The notes under the pieces are model-generated. The model had not been told where the DNA came from, ran no database searches, and was given only the letters and a program-made list of their open reading frames with translations. The position numbers and the translations under genes were made by a program. DNA of 64,000 nt from Streptomyces sp. P3 (lineage in GTDB: Bacteria; Actinomycetota; Actinomycetes; Streptomycetales; Streptomycetaceae), in the NCBI RefSeq assembly GCF_003032475.1, contig NZ_CP028369.1:992001-1056000 (forward strand), given 5' to 3'. Every line of letters begins with the position of its first letter. Position 1 is the first letter of the stretch. This document shows positions 45,236 through 54,176 of the stretch, one piece after another.

Positions 45236-45637
45236 ATGAGCACGGCCAGCACGCGACTTCCGGAGGGGCGGTACGGCCGTTCCTCGGACGAGCGCGCCGA
45301 CCACAAGCTCAAGATCGCCGGTGTGGTGCTGGGCGCCCTGCTGCTGGCGCTGATGGGCTACTTCGCCTATCACTACGTCGGCCAGAACAAGATCAGCGCC
45401 GAGGTGATCGCCTTCGAGGCGACCTCGGACGCGGCGGTGCGGGTGCACCTGGAGGTCCGCAAGGACTCGGGTACGAGCGGCTACTGTACGGTGCGCTCGC
45501 AGGCCGCCGACGGCGCCGAGGTGGGCCGGGCGGACTTCCGGTTCTCCGGTTCGGACACCCGCATCGACAAGGTGGTCACCCTGCGCACGACGGCGACGGG
45601 CACCACGGCGGAACTGCTCGGCTGTCACGCCGACTGA
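45236..45637 (+). CDS. DUF4307-family membrane protein
   Basis: A 133-residue protein with a short cytoplasmic head (ADHKLK), one transmembrane helix (about 27-50) and an exterior domain of about 80 residues (DAAVRVHLEVRKDSGTSGYC) with two Cys that could pair. The family is conserved next to mca and greA in actinobacteria. No function is known. The ATG follows GAGAGG. Confidence 0.88.
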   Translation: MSTASTRLPEGRYGRSSDERADHKLKIAGVVLGALLLALMGYFAYHYVGQNKISAEVIAFEATSDAAVRVHLEVRKDSGTSGYCTVRSQAADGAEVGRADFRFSGSDTRIDKVVTLRTTATGTTAELLGCHAD

Positions 45638-45827
45638 CGCGGGAGCCCTCAGGCGGGTGGCGCCGACGGCAATACACATCCGGTGACCTGGCCCGACGCA
45701 ATTCTGGTGGCTTATGTCCTCCCCCTTCGGCCACTGAATTGTTAGGCTCGTGGTTTCGCCCATCACCTGAGGAACATGCTTCTGGGTGGGCGATGCTTTG
45801 TATTCCCAGTACCGACGAGGAGCACCT

Positions 45828-46328
45828 GTGACCCAGACCAGCGAGTCCGTCACCTGGCTGACCCAGGAGGCGTACAACAAGCTCAAGGTCGAGCTTGAGT
45901 ACCTTACTGGTCCTGCGCGCACGGAGATCGCCGCCAAGATCGCCGCCGCACGCGAGGAGGGGGACCTGCGTGAGAACGGTGGGTACCACGCGGCCAAGGA
46001 GGAGCAGGGCAAGCAGGAGCTCCGTGTGCGCCAGCTGACCCAGCTCCTGGAGAACGCCAAGGTGGGCGAGGCACCCGCCTCCACCGACGGCGCGGTGGCG
46101 CCCGGCATGGTCGTGACCATCGCCTTCGACGGCGACGAGGACGACACCATGACCTTCCTGCTCGCCTCGCGCGAGTACGCGAGCTCCGACATCGAGACCT
46201 ACTCGCCGCAGTCCCCGCTGGGCACCGGCGTGATCGGTCACAAGGTCGGCGAGGAAGCGCAGTACGAGCTGCCCAACGGCAAGAAGGCCTCCGTGCGCAT
46301 CCTCAAGGCCGAGCCCTACAGCGGCTGA
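45828..46328 (+). CDS. greA: Transcription elongation factor GreA
   Basis: Rescues backtracked RNA polymerase by stimulating transcript cleavage. The protein has 166 residues: an N-terminal coiled coil (about 10-80) with the acidic tip intact in REEGDLRENGGYHAAKEEQG, and a C-terminal FKBP-like domain (about 90-165, ending KASVRILKAEP). The GTG start follows GAGGAG. A 190-bp leader upstream contains hairpin-forming sequence. A terminator follows at 46449. Confidence 0.96.
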   Translation: MTQTSESVTWLTQEAYNKLKVELEYLTGPARTEIAAKIAAAREEGDLRENGGYHAAKEEQGKQELRVRQLTQLLENAKVGEAPASTDGAVAPGMVVTIAFDGDEDDTMTFLLASREYASSDIETYSPQSPLGTGVIGHKVGEEAQYELPNGKKASVRILKAEPYSG

Positions 46329-46448
46329 GCCCTTTCGCGGACCTTGCGTCCCGGACCCGTCGCGGATCTTCCCGTCCCGGACCCTTGGTCCTGGATCCTC
46401 CGCCCCGGACTGTCCGTCCTGGACCATCCGTCCCGGATCTTCCGGACG

Positions 46449-46478
46449 AGCCCCCGGCGCCCCGTGCCGCCGGGGGCT
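46449..46478 (+). terminator. Stem-loop terminator after greA
   Basis: AGCCCCCGG and CCGGGGGCT pair over 9 bp with a 12-nt GC-rich loop. The preceding 120 bp consist of loose repeats of GTCCCGGA-like words and no gene. Confidence 0.7.
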
Positions 46479-46543
46479 TCGTCATCCCCGCCGTCCGTCC
46501 GCCGCGGCCGGCCCTCACTGCCGTCGGCCGCCGCGGACGGCCG

Positions 46544-47350
46544 TCACGCGGTGGCCGAACGGTACTTGCGGACGGCCAGTGTTCTGAACAGCGCGATGAT
46601 CAGGACCGAGTAGATGATCGAGGCCCACACGGGATGGGCCATCGGCCACGCGTCCGACGTCGAGACGCCCGGGTCGCCGAAGAGCGTGCGGCACGCCTGG
46701 ACGGTCGCGCTGAACGGGTTCCACTCGGCGATCGGCTGCAGCCAGGACGCCATCTGCGAGGAGTCCACGAACGCGTTGGAGATGAAGGTCACCGGGAAGA
46801 GCCAGATCAGGCCGCCGGAGGTGGCCGCCTCGGGAGTGCGGACCGACAGGCCGATCAGGGCGCCGATCCAGGTGAAGGCGTAACCGAGGAGCAGCAGCAG
46901 GCCGAAACCGGCCATGACCTTGGCGAAGTTGGTGGGCTCCGCGAAGCCGGGACGCCAGCCCACCAGGAGCGCGACGACGGCCAGGACGAGAAGGGTCAGC
47001 GCGGTCTGGACGAGGTCGGCCATGGTCCGGCCGGTGAGCACCGCGCCGCGCGCCATGGGCAGGGAGCGGAAGCGGTCGATCAAGCCCTTGTGCATGTCGT
47101 CGGCGATGCCCGCGCCGGCTCCGGCGGTCGCGAAGGTGACGGTCTGCGCGAAGATGCCGGCCATCAGGAAGTTCTTGTAGACGTCCGCGTCGGTGGAGCC
47201 GCCGATGTTCATGGAGCCGCCGAAGACGTACGTGAACAGGACCACGAACATGATCGGCTGGACCAGTCCGAAAATGATCATCTCGGGAATCCGGCTCATC
47301 CGAATCAGGTTCCTGCGGGCGATGACCAGGGAGTCGTTCAGGGCACTCAC
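46544..47350 (-). CDS. ABC-2 type (DrrB-like) export permease
   Basis: A 268-residue membrane component of a drug or lipid exporter, with six hydrophobic helices. The ABC-2 signature region runs from LADDMHKGLIDRFRSL-like residues (here IADDMHKGLIDRFRSLPMAR) to FVDSSQMASWLQPIAEWNP. The GTG start overlaps the stop of the ATPase gene (GTGA). If the ATPase is really broken, this permease may be without its motor. Confidence 0.9.
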   Translation of the reverse strand: MSALNDSLVIARRNLIRMSRIPEMIIFGLVQPIMFVVLFTYVFGGSMNIGGSTDADVYKNFLMAGIFAQTVTFATAGAGAGIADDMHKGLIDRFRSLPMARGAVLTGRTMADLVQTALTLLVLAVVALLVGWRPGFAEPTNFAKVMAGFGLLLLLGYAFTWIGALIGLSVRTPEAATSGGLIWLFPVTFISNAFVDSSQMASWLQPIAEWNPFSATVQACRTLFGDPGVSTSDAWPMAHPVWASIIYSVLIIALFRTLAVRKYRSATA

Positions 47351-48296
47351 TTCAGCGGCTCCTTGTCCTGTCCGGTCGCGTCGTCGACTTCCGCCTTCTC
47401 CTCGGCCACGTGCCCGGTCAGGGACAGGAAGACGTCGTCGAGGGTGGGGCGGCGCAGGCCGATGTCGTCGATCTCGATACCGCGGGCGTCGAGCTCGCGG
47501 ATGACCTCGGCGAGAAGCTTCGCGCCGCCGGCCACGGGCACGGTGAGTTTGCGGGTGTGCTGTTCGACGGTGGTGTCGCCCTTGCCGAAGCCGGCCAGCA
47601 CCTCCTGCGCTCCCCGCCGGTGCGGGCCTTGAGCTCGTCGGAGGTGCCGCGGGCGATGACACGGCCGTGGTCGACGACCGCGATGTCGTGCGCGAGGTGG
47701 TCGGCCTCTTCGAGGTACTGGGTGGTCAGCAGCAGCGTGGTGCCGCCGGACACCAGGCGCTTGATGACCTCCCACAGCAGCTGCCGGTTGCGGGGGTCGA
47801 GGCCGGTCGTCGGCTCGTCCATGAACATCACGGGCGGGGAGACCACCAGTGCCGCGGCCAGGTCGAGGCGGCGGCGCATGCCGCCGGAGTAGGTCTTCGC
47901 CGTGCGGTCGGCGGCATCCGCGAGGTCGAACTCCTCGAGGAGCTCGGCGGCCCGGGCCTTCGCCGCACCGGCCCTCATCTGGTACAGCTGCCCGACCATC
48001 TGCAGGTTCTCGCGGCCGGTGAGGTACTCGTCGACCGCGGCGAACTGGCCGGACAGGCCGATCGAGCGGCGCACCTCGGTGGGATGCCTGAGCACGTCGA
48101 GGCCGGCGACCACCGCGCGGCCGCTGTCGGGGCGCAGCAGGGTGGTCAGACAGCGGACCGTGGTGGTCTTGCCCGCGCCGTTCGGCCCGAGCAGGCCGAG
48201 GACCGTGCCTTCCGGGACGTCGAGGTCGACGCCGTCCAGAGCCTTTACGTCGCCGAAGGTCTTCACCAGGCCTTCGGCGTAGATGGCGCCTGGCAT
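47347..48296 (-). pseudogene. DrrA-like ABC transporter ATPase with a frameshifting deletion
   Basis: ATP-binding partner of the DrrB-like permease. The ATPase domain is complete: Walker A GPNGAGKTTT (about 37-46), signature YSGGMRRRLDLA and Walker B MFMDEPTTGLDP. After DELKARTGG, near 47612-47620, the frame breaks. The conserved C-terminal part (EVLAGFGKGDTTVEQ, LRRPTLDDVFLSLTG) continues in another frame to the stop at 47347. By family memory about 14 residues are missing at the join, so this fits a deletion of about 40 bp rather than one lost base. The left frame alone would end in an aberrant tail. Confidence 0.8.
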
Positions 48297-48409
48297 ATGA
48301 GTCTCCACGTCGTTGGGGATACTTCGGGAGGGAATCCTTCGGGAAACCCGGGATCACACCTTTCGTCCTGCCGTCGGGAACACGGACAGGTGGCGTGACA
48401 CCGACCATA

Positions 48410-48425
48410 ACGCGATGTATCGCGT
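48410..48425. promoter_or_regulatory. Perfect palindrome, probable operator of the DrrAB-like unit
   Basis: ACGCGATGTATCGCGT has two 6-bp arms around TGTA, about 115 bp upstream of the ATPase start. PadR-family repressors of drug exporters bind similar ATGTATC-type palindromes. No PadR gene is adjacent. Confidence 0.5.
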
Positions 48426-48555
48426 CTCACAACGGACTTTCCCGTACGGGTGACGCAGACCGGCCCGACCTGCGCCGACACCCGCCGCGACCGCCCTCGG
48501 ACGACCGTCGAGGGGTCCGGGGGGCCCGGAAAGGCGACCGCCGCCGGCTCCTGCC

Positions 48556-48581
48556 CCGCCGGAAGTGATCCTTTCCGGCGG
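48556..48581 (-). terminator. Stem-loop terminator after the threonine dehydratase gene
   Basis: CCGCCGGAA and TTCCGGCGG form a 9-bp stem immediately after the stop of the dehydratase gene. Confidence 0.8.
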
Positions 48582-48583
48582 CC

Positions 48584-49813
48584 TCAGCCGATGACGGTGT
48601 AACCGGCCTCGCCCAGTGCTCGGCCGACCTCGGCGCAGTGCGCCGGCCCCTTCGTCTCCAGGTGCAGCTCGACCTCCGCCTCGGTCAGCCCGAGCCGCGG
48701 ATCGGTCCGCACATGGCCCACGTCGAGCACATTGGCGTCGACCGCCGACAACACCCCGAGCATGGTGGCGAGCGCGCCCGGCCGGTCCGTCAGCCGCAGC
48801 CGAACGGCCAGGTAGCGGCCCTGCGCCGCCATGCCGTGCCGCAGCACCCGCTCCATCAGCACGGGGTCGACGTTGCCGCCGGACAGCACCGCGACGACCG
48901 GCCCCTCGAAGGCGCCCGGCTCGCTCAGCAACGCGGCCACCGGACTCGCCCCGGCCGGCTCGACCACCAGCTTGGCCCGCTCCAGGCACAGCAGCAACGC
49001 GGTGGACAGCTCACCCTCCGACACCGTGCGCACCTCGTCCACCAGGTCGCCGATGATGCCGAACGGCACGTCGCCCGGCCGGCCGACCTTGATGCCGTCG
49101 GCCATCGTCGTGGGGTTGCCGATCGACACCGGCCGCCCGGCCGCCAGTGAGGGCGGATACGCCGCCGCGCCCGCCGCCTGCACGCCGACGATCCGCACGT
49201 CCGGCCGCAGCGCCTTCACCGCGACCGCGATGCCCGCCGCCAGTCCCCCGCCGCCGATCCCGACGACGATCGTGCGCACCTCGGGGCACTGTTCCAGGAT
49301 CTCCAGCCCGACCGTGCCCTGCCCGGCGATGACGTCGGGGTGGTCGAAGGGGTGGATGAACACCGCGCCCGTCGCGACCGCGTACTCCTGCGCCGCCGCC
49401 AGCGTCTCGTCGACCACCTGCCCGTGCAGCCGCACCTCCGCGCCGTACTCCCGGGTCGCGCTGATCTTCGGCAGCGGCGCGCCCCGGGGCATGAACACCG
49501 TGGAACGCACGCCCAGCAGCGTCGACGCCAGCGCCACGCCCTGCGCGTGGTTGCCCGCGCTCGCCGCGACGACCCCGGCGGCCCGCTCCTCCGGCAGCAG
49601 CCCGGCGATCCGCACATAGGCGCCGCGCAGCTTGAACGAGCCCGTCCGCTGGAGGTTCTCGCACTTGAGGTGCACCGGCGCCCCGACGAGCTGGGACAGG
49701 TGCCTGCTGCCCTCCATCGCGGTGGTCCGGGCCACGCCCGACAGCATCTTCCGGGCGCCGCGCACGTCGTCGAGGGTGACCGCACGCAAGGAGTCAGCCG
49801 GGCTGTAGCTCAT
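48584..49813 (-). CDS. ilvA: Threonine ammonia-lyase with ACT domain
   Basis: Deaminates threonine to 2-oxobutanoate, the entry to isoleucine synthesis or threonine catabolism. The protein has 409 residues of PLP fold type II. K61 in QRTGSFKLRGAYVR binds PLP, SAGNHAQGVALAS is the substrate loop, and GIGGGGLAAGIA is the phosphate cradle. A C-terminal ACT domain (about 330-409, LTDRPGALATMLGVLSAVDA) suggests allosteric control. The short single-ACT form resembles catabolic or dual-role enzymes. The ATG at 49813 is preferred. The longer upstream frame antisense to the MarR gene is not coding. Confidence 0.94.
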   Translation of the reverse strand: MSYSPADSLRAVTLDDVRGARKMLSGVARTTAMEGSRHLSQLVGAPVHLKCENLQRTGSFKLRGAYVRIAGLLPEERAAGVVAASAGNHAQGVALASTLLGVRSTVFMPRGAPLPKISATREYGAEVRLHGQVVDETLAAAQEYAVATGAVFIHPFDHPDVIAGQGTVGLEILEQCPEVRTIVVGIGGGGLAAGIAVAVKALRPDVRIVGVQAAGAAAYPPSLAAGRPVSIGNPTTMADGIKVGRPGDVPFGIIGDLVDEVRTVSEGELSTALLLCLERAKLVVEPAGASPVAALLSEPGAFEGPVVAVLSGGNVDPVLMERVLRHGMAAQGRYLAVRLRLTDRPGALATMLGVLSAVDANVLDVGHVRTDPRLGLTEAEVELHLETKGPAHCAEVGRALGEAGYTVIG

Positions 49814-49958
49814 GACACCAGCATCGCAGTTCACAGGCGGGAACGACCGCTGTGACCAACCTCCGAGACCGGTTTCCGCAGCGCCGGTACGACCCGCCTT
49901 CCAGCCGCGTACTCTGTCCCCCATTCCAGCAGCCTCTTCATGAAGTGAGCCCCCGGCC

Positions 49959-50486
49959 ATGCCCACAACACCTGAAATGTCGATGGACATGACGACCGTC
50001 GGTGACACCGGTCTTCTCGACATGCTGCAGCACGAGGTCGCGGTGTTCGCGCGCCGGGCCGAACAGACCCGGCTCGGCGGCGTCGGACAGGTGCGCAACT
50101 CCATGGACCGCGCCGCGTACCTGCTGCTCAACCGTCTCGACAACGAAGGTCCGATGGGCGTCAAGGCGCTCGCCGCGAGCATGGGGATCGACTCCTCGAC
50201 GGTCACCCGGCAGGTGGCGCCGCTCGTCGACACCGGCCTGGTCAAGCGGACCTCGCACCCGGAGGACGGACGCGCCGTGGTGCTCCAGCTGTCGCCGCGC
50301 GGGGCATCGCGTCTCGAGGAAGTGCGCTCCTCCCGACGGCAGTTGATGGCCGAACTGACAGACGACTGGGCACCGGAGGAGCGCGAGGCGTTCTGCGCGC
50401 TCCTCACACGCTTCAACACCGCGCTGTCCTCCCGGATGGCCTCCGCGGGCGTCCCCGGCGCGGAGCAGTCACCGGCCGCCTCCTGA
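49959..50486 (+). CDS. MarR-family transcriptional regulator
   Basis: A 175-residue winged-helix regulator. The DNA-binding core lies at about 62-130, MGVKALAASMGIDSSTVTRQ then the wing KRTSHPEDGRAVVLQLSPRG. Long helices at both ends mediate dimer formation. It is divergent from ilvA, with a 145-bp gap. Ligand and targets are unknown. Confidence 0.92.
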   Translation: MPTTPEMSMDMTTVGDTGLLDMLQHEVAVFARRAEQTRLGGVGQVRNSMDRAAYLLLNRLDNEGPMGVKALAASMGIDSSTVTRQVAPLVDTGLVKRTSHPEDGRAVVLQLSPRGASRLEEVRSSRRQLMAELTDDWAPEEREAFCALLTRFNTALSSRMASAGVPGAEQSPAAS

Positions 50487-50617
50487 CCCCCGGGCACACA
50501 CCCGCGGACGACTTTCCGGCGAGCGTGCGCGGCTCTTGACCGGCGCCCTGCCCCTGGCCTCAGATGAGACCGGGGCAGATGGCCGTCCAGGGGACGCCGT
50601 CAGGCGGGAGGCTCGGT

Positions 50618-51130
50618 GTGCGAGAGAGGCGTACGACCCAGGAACACCGCAGGAACCGGGACTTCGAGGCGTTCGTCGCCGGAGCGGGCGGGCGGCTGCT
50701 GCACACCGCCACGCTGCTCACCGCGGAGGCCCCGGACGACAACCCGCGCGCGCGACGTCTGCTGACCCTGGCTCTCGCGCACACATACGCGTCCTGGGAC
50801 CGACTGCGCGGCGAGGACCCCTACGACCACGCCCGTGAGCACCTCGCGGCCCGCTTCGCACGCGGCGCCTGGCACCGGTACGGCACGCTGCCCTTCGGCC
50901 GTGCCCGCCCGCGTTCGGCCGTCGGCGCGCTGGCCCGCCTCACCCCGCGCCAGCGCCTCGTCCTCGTCCTGAGGCTGTACGAGGGCGTCGCCGAGGAACA
51001 GGTGGGGGCGCTGCTGGGGTTGCCCGAGGAGCGGGTCCACGCGGTCTGTGAACGGGCGACGGCGACGCTGCTGCACCCGCCGCGCGAACCCGCCCCCGCG
51101 GTGCGCCGGGCGAAGGCGGCGGCGTCGTGA
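50618..51130 (+). CDS. ECF sigma factor-like protein
   Basis: A 170-residue protein. The C-terminal region 4 is recognisable (ALARLTPRQRLVLVLRLYEG, then GALLGLPEERVHAVCERATA). The N-terminal half is only a faint region 2, lacking clear core-polymerase contact motifs. This resembles degenerate SigE-like regulators in streptomycetes. The GTG start follows GGGAGG. It overlaps the next gene by 4 nt (GTGA), so the small membrane protein is its likely partner. Confidence 0.8.
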   Translation: MRERRTTQEHRRNRDFEAFVAGAGGRLLHTATLLTAEAPDDNPRARRLLTLALAHTYASWDRLRGEDPYDHAREHLAARFARGAWHRYGTLPFGRARPRSAVGALARLTPRQRLVLVLRLYEGVAEEQVGALLGLPEERVHAVCERATATLLHPPREPAPAVRRAKAAAS

Positions 51131-51375
51131 ACCGGGCCGCCCGGGAGGCCGCCGTCCGGCAGATGATGGAGCGGACGGCCCCGCCCCTGCCGGCGGAGCT
51201 CTACCCGGACGTCGTACGCCGGGGGAGCCGGCTGCTGCGCCGGCGGACGCTGGCCCTGCGGCTGCTGTGGCTGCTGCTGTTCGCCGCGACCGTGGCGTTC
51301 GTCGTCTGGGCGGCGGTCGTCGAGCCGTGGGTGGAGCCGCCGTCGCAGACGACTCCACCGCTCACCGACTGGTGA
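51127..51375 (+). CDS. Small membrane protein coupled to a sigma-like gene
   Basis: An 82-residue protein: an N-terminal amphipathic, Arg-rich part of about 45 residues, one transmembrane helix (about 46-66, LWLLLFAATVAFVVWAAVV) and a short outer tail. Its GTG start overlaps the sigma-like gene stop. The layout suits a minimal anti-sigma or tether protein, but no anti-sigma motif is seen. Confidence 0.75.
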   Translation: MNRAAREAAVRQMMERTAPPLPAELYPDVVRRGSRLLRRRTLALRLLWLLLFAATVAFVVWAAVVEPWVEPPSQTTPPLTDW

Positions 51376-51392
51376 GGAACCGCCCGGGGCTG

Positions 51393-52547
51393 CTATCCGA
51401 GGGCCTGCTGCAGGTCCTCGAGGAGGTCGTCGACGTTCTCGATGCCGACGGAGAGCCGGACGAGGTCGCCGGGCACCTCGAGGGCGGAGCCGACCACGGA
51501 CGCGTGCGTCATACGGCCCGGGTGCTCGATGAGGGACTCGACGCCGCCCAGCGACTCGCCGAGGGTGAACACCTCGGCGCGGTTGCAGACCTCGACCGCC
51601 GCCTCCTCGCCGCCGGTGACCCGGAAGGAGACCATGCCGCCGAAGGCCCGCATCTGCTTGGCCGCGACCTCGTGACCGGGGTGCTCCGGCAGGCCCGGGT
51701 ACAGCACGCTCGTCACGCGCGCGTGGCGGGTCAGCATGTCGGCGATCCGGGTGGCGTTCTCGCTGTGCCGGTCCATGCGCACCGACAGCGTCTTCGTGCC
51801 GCGCAGCACCAGCCACGAGTCGAAGGGTCCGGCCACCGCGCCCATCGCGTTCTGGTGGTACGCCAGTTCCTCGCCGAGCTCCGCGTCGCCGGTGATCAGC
51901 GCGCCGCCGACGACGTCCGAGTGGCCGCCCATGTACTTGGTCAGGGAGTGCACGACGACGTCCGCGCCGAGCGACAGCGGCTGCTGCAGGTACGGCGTGG
52001 CGAAGGTGTTGTCGACGACGAGCCGGGCGCCGGCCTCACGGGCGACCTGGGCCACGGCGGCGATGTCGGTGATGCCGAGCAGCGGGTTGGACGGGGTCTC
52101 CACCCACACGGCCTTGGTCTTCGGGGTGATCGCGGCCCGCACGGCGGCGGGATCGCTGGTGTCGGCGACCGACCACTCCACCCCCCAGCGGGCGACGACC
52201 TTGGCGAACAGGCGGAACGTGCCGCCGTAGGCGTCGTTCGGGATGACCACGTGGTCGCCGGGGCTGAGCAGCGTACGCAACAGGCAGTCCTCGGCCGCCA
52301 GTCCGGAAGCGAACGCGAGACCTCGGCGACCGCCCTCGAGGGCGGCGAGGTTCTCCTCCAGGGCGGTCCTGGTCGGGTTGGCGCTGCGGCTGTACTCGTA
52401 GCCGCCGCGCAGACCGCCGACGCCGTCCTGCTTGTAGGTCGAGACCTGGTAGATCGGCGGGACGACCGCGCCGGTGAGGGGATCGGCGGTGTTGCCCGCG
52501 TGGATCGCGAGGGTCTCGAAGTGCTGACTGATGTGCCTGTCGCTCAT
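51393..52547 (-). CDS. metB: Cystathionine gamma-synthase
   Basis: PLP enzyme of transsulfuration, 384 residues. The PLP lysine is K204 in HSLTKYMGGHSDVVGG. YEYSRSANPTRTALEENLAA gives the phosphate and tetramer contacts, and VETPSNPLLGITDI follows. Cystathionine gamma-lyase is closely related, so the direction (synthesis or cleavage) cannot be fixed from sequence. It converges with the small membrane protein gene. Confidence 0.93.
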   Translation of the reverse strand: MSDRHISQHFETLAIHAGNTADPLTGAVVPPIYQVSTYKQDGVGGLRGGYEYSRSANPTRTALEENLAALEGGRRGLAFASGLAAEDCLLRTLLSPGDHVVIPNDAYGGTFRLFAKVVARWGVEWSVADTSDPAAVRAAITPKTKAVWVETPSNPLLGITDIAAVAQVAREAGARLVVDNTFATPYLQQPLSLGADVVVHSLTKYMGGHSDVVGGALITGDAELGEELAYHQNAMGAVAGPFDSWLVLRGTKTLSVRMDRHSENATRIADMLTRHARVTSVLYPGLPEHPGHEVAAKQMRAFGGMVSFRVTGGEEAAVEVCNRAEVFTLGESLGGVESLIEHPGRMTHASVVGSALEVPGDLVRLSVGIENVDDLLEDLQQALG

Positions 52548-52850
52548 GGGCCCCGAGCGTAGTCCGCTCGCGGGCCCGGTGCGGTACGGCGGCCGCAACG
52601 GCGGTCCCGCTCCGCCGTCACCGGCCCGCCCGCCGGACCCCCCGGGCCGCCCGCCCGCCGAGCCACCGTCACCGCCCCGTCCGCCCGGCGGGGGGCACAG
52701 CGGGCCACCGGTCCGGGCCACGGCGGCCGCCCCCTGCCCGGGTCCGGGGCACGGGCGGGACACCGGCTGGGCACCGGACGGCAGGGACGTTTCTCCACAG
52801 GCATGGGAGCGGGTTGGCCAATTGTCGGCGCGGTCTGGTTCGCTTGTGGC
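52548..52850. other. Intergenic region without a supported gene
   Basis: 303 bp of very high GC, with Pro/Gly-coding-like runs in several frames but no start with a ribosome site and no homology that I recognise. It contains the promoters of metB and the downstream membrane protein. Confidence 0.5.
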
Positions 52851-53969
52851 ATGGAGATTCTCTGGGTCCTGACGGCCGTCATCATGATCGGCTTCGTGCT
52901 GCTGGCACTGCTGCGGCGCAGGCGCGGCCTGGTCGGGCTGGTCCCGGCAGATCATCCGGACGCCGCGGACCCGGCGACCTACGGCTTCCTGACCACGGAG
53001 GAGCTGGACATCCGTATGCCCGGCCCCGACCAGGACCTGCTCAACGTGCTGGACGTGGTGCAGCGCACGCAGGACTACCGGGCCGCGCAGCAGCTGCTGG
53101 CCGGCACCGAGACGGAGGGCGAGCTGCGCTGGCAGCGCGTCCAGGCCTTCGCGGGCGCGGCGGCGCTGGAGCTGCAGCAGCGGCCGGGCGGGGTCGCCGA
53201 GGCGCCGGGCGGGCAGTGGCTGCGGGTGTGGCGCACGGAGGCGCCGAAGGACCCGGGCGGGGCGGCGGTGCACGCCGAGTTCCTGGTCCAGCAGGCGTGG
53301 CGCACCTCGACGCCGGGCACGGACGACTTCCGGATCATCATGGAGGAGGCGAAGGACACCTGCGGGCAGGCGGCGCTGCTGGCACCCGGTGACCCGGTCC
53401 CGTACATCGTCGAGCTGTCGGTGGCCCGCGGCATGAAGTACTCGCAGGCCGAGTTCGAGCAGCTCTGGCTGAAGATCCTGGACCGCGACCCGGCGCACAT
53501 GGGGGCGCATCTCGCGGCCCTGCACTACTGGTGCGAGAAGTGGCACGGTTCGCGCGAGCTGGCGTACGACTTCGCGGAGGCCGCCGCGGCGAGAGCCCCG
53601 CGGGGTTCCCTGCTCGCGGCGATGCCCCTCTTCGCAGTCTTCGAGCACCTTCCCGAGGTCAACCTGGTCAGGAGCTTCTACCAGAGCGAGGTCGTGACGA
53701 AGGCGGTGCACGGCGCGCTGTTCGCGGTGCACGCGGCCCGGCCCGACGACCCGATGCTGGCGCATGTCCGCCATCTGCTGGTCTTCTTCCTGGTCCGCTC
53801 CGAGCGCTGGTCGGAGGCGATGAGCCAGCTGGTCCACGTCGACGGCCACGTCGGCGCCCTCCCGTGGACGCTCTCCCCGGACCCGGCGGCGGAGTTCGCG
53901 GTCTACCGAGCGCTGGCGGTCGCGGGCTACGAGGCGAACGGCGGCAGCCCGGCGACCATGCCCCACTGA
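52851..53969 (+). CDS. Conserved hypothetical membrane-anchored helical-repeat protein
   Basis: A 372-residue protein with one N-terminal transmembrane helix (about 2-22, WVLTAVIMIGFVLLALL). A large cytoplasmic domain of helical repeats follows (LNVLDVVQRTQDYRAAQQLL, LVFFLVRSERWSEAMSQLVH), resembling TPR-like folds. No catalytic motif is visible. The ribosome site is weak. ATG 52851 is preferred because the hydrophobic helix starts there. It ends before a large stem-loop. Confidence 0.78.
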   Translation: MEILWVLTAVIMIGFVLLALLRRRRGLVGLVPADHPDAADPATYGFLTTEELDIRMPGPDQDLLNVLDVVQRTQDYRAAQQLLAGTETEGELRWQRVQAFAGAAALELQQRPGGVAEAPGGQWLRVWRTEAPKDPGGAAVHAEFLVQQAWRTSTPGTDDFRIIMEEAKDTCGQAALLAPGDPVPYIVELSVARGMKYSQAEFEQLWLKILDRDPAHMGAHLAALHYWCEKWHGSRELAYDFAEAAAARAPRGSLLAAMPLFAVFEHLPEVNLVRSFYQSEVVTKAVHGALFAVHAARPDDPMLAHVRHLLVFFLVRSERWSEAMSQLVHVDGHVGALPWTLSPDPAAEFAVYRALAVAGYEANGGSPATMPH

Positions 53970-54049
53970 CCGCCGCCCGGACGCCCCGGAGGGCGGTGGC
54001 CCGCCCCGGATTTTCCCGCCCCCCGCACACCTGCCCGACACCCGACACC

Positions 54050-54107
54050 CGACCGCCCCCTGCCCGGATCAGGCGCCCGCCCGGCGCCTGACGGCAGGGG
54101 GCGGTCG
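54050..54107. terminator. Large nested stem-loop
   Basis: Outer arms CGACCGCCCCCTGCC (54050-54064) and GGCAGGGGGCGGTCG (54093-54107) pair perfectly. Inner TCAGGCGC and GCGCCTGA pair again, giving a nested hairpin after the helical-repeat gene. Confidence 0.8.
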
Positions 54108-54176
54108 TCGGATCGGCCCGGGCAGGGGGCGGTCGTCGGATCGGCCCGGGCAGGGGGCGGTCGTCGGATCGGCCCG
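54093..54176. repeat. Three identical 28-bp tandem repeats
   Basis: A 28-bp unit beginning GGCAGGGGGCGGTCGTCGGA occurs three times at 54093, 54121 and 54149. Its first 15 bp are the right arm of the preceding stem-loop, so the left arm has three alternative partners. 54177-54304 has no supported gene. Confidence 0.9.

Noticed and set aside
49814..50497. N-terminal extension of the threonine dehydratase frame
   Set aside because: The extension is antisense to a good MarR gene. The family start is at 49813.
54093..54176. Three direct repeats as a CRISPR array
   Set aside because: The 28-bp units are contiguous, without spacers, and no cas genes are present.
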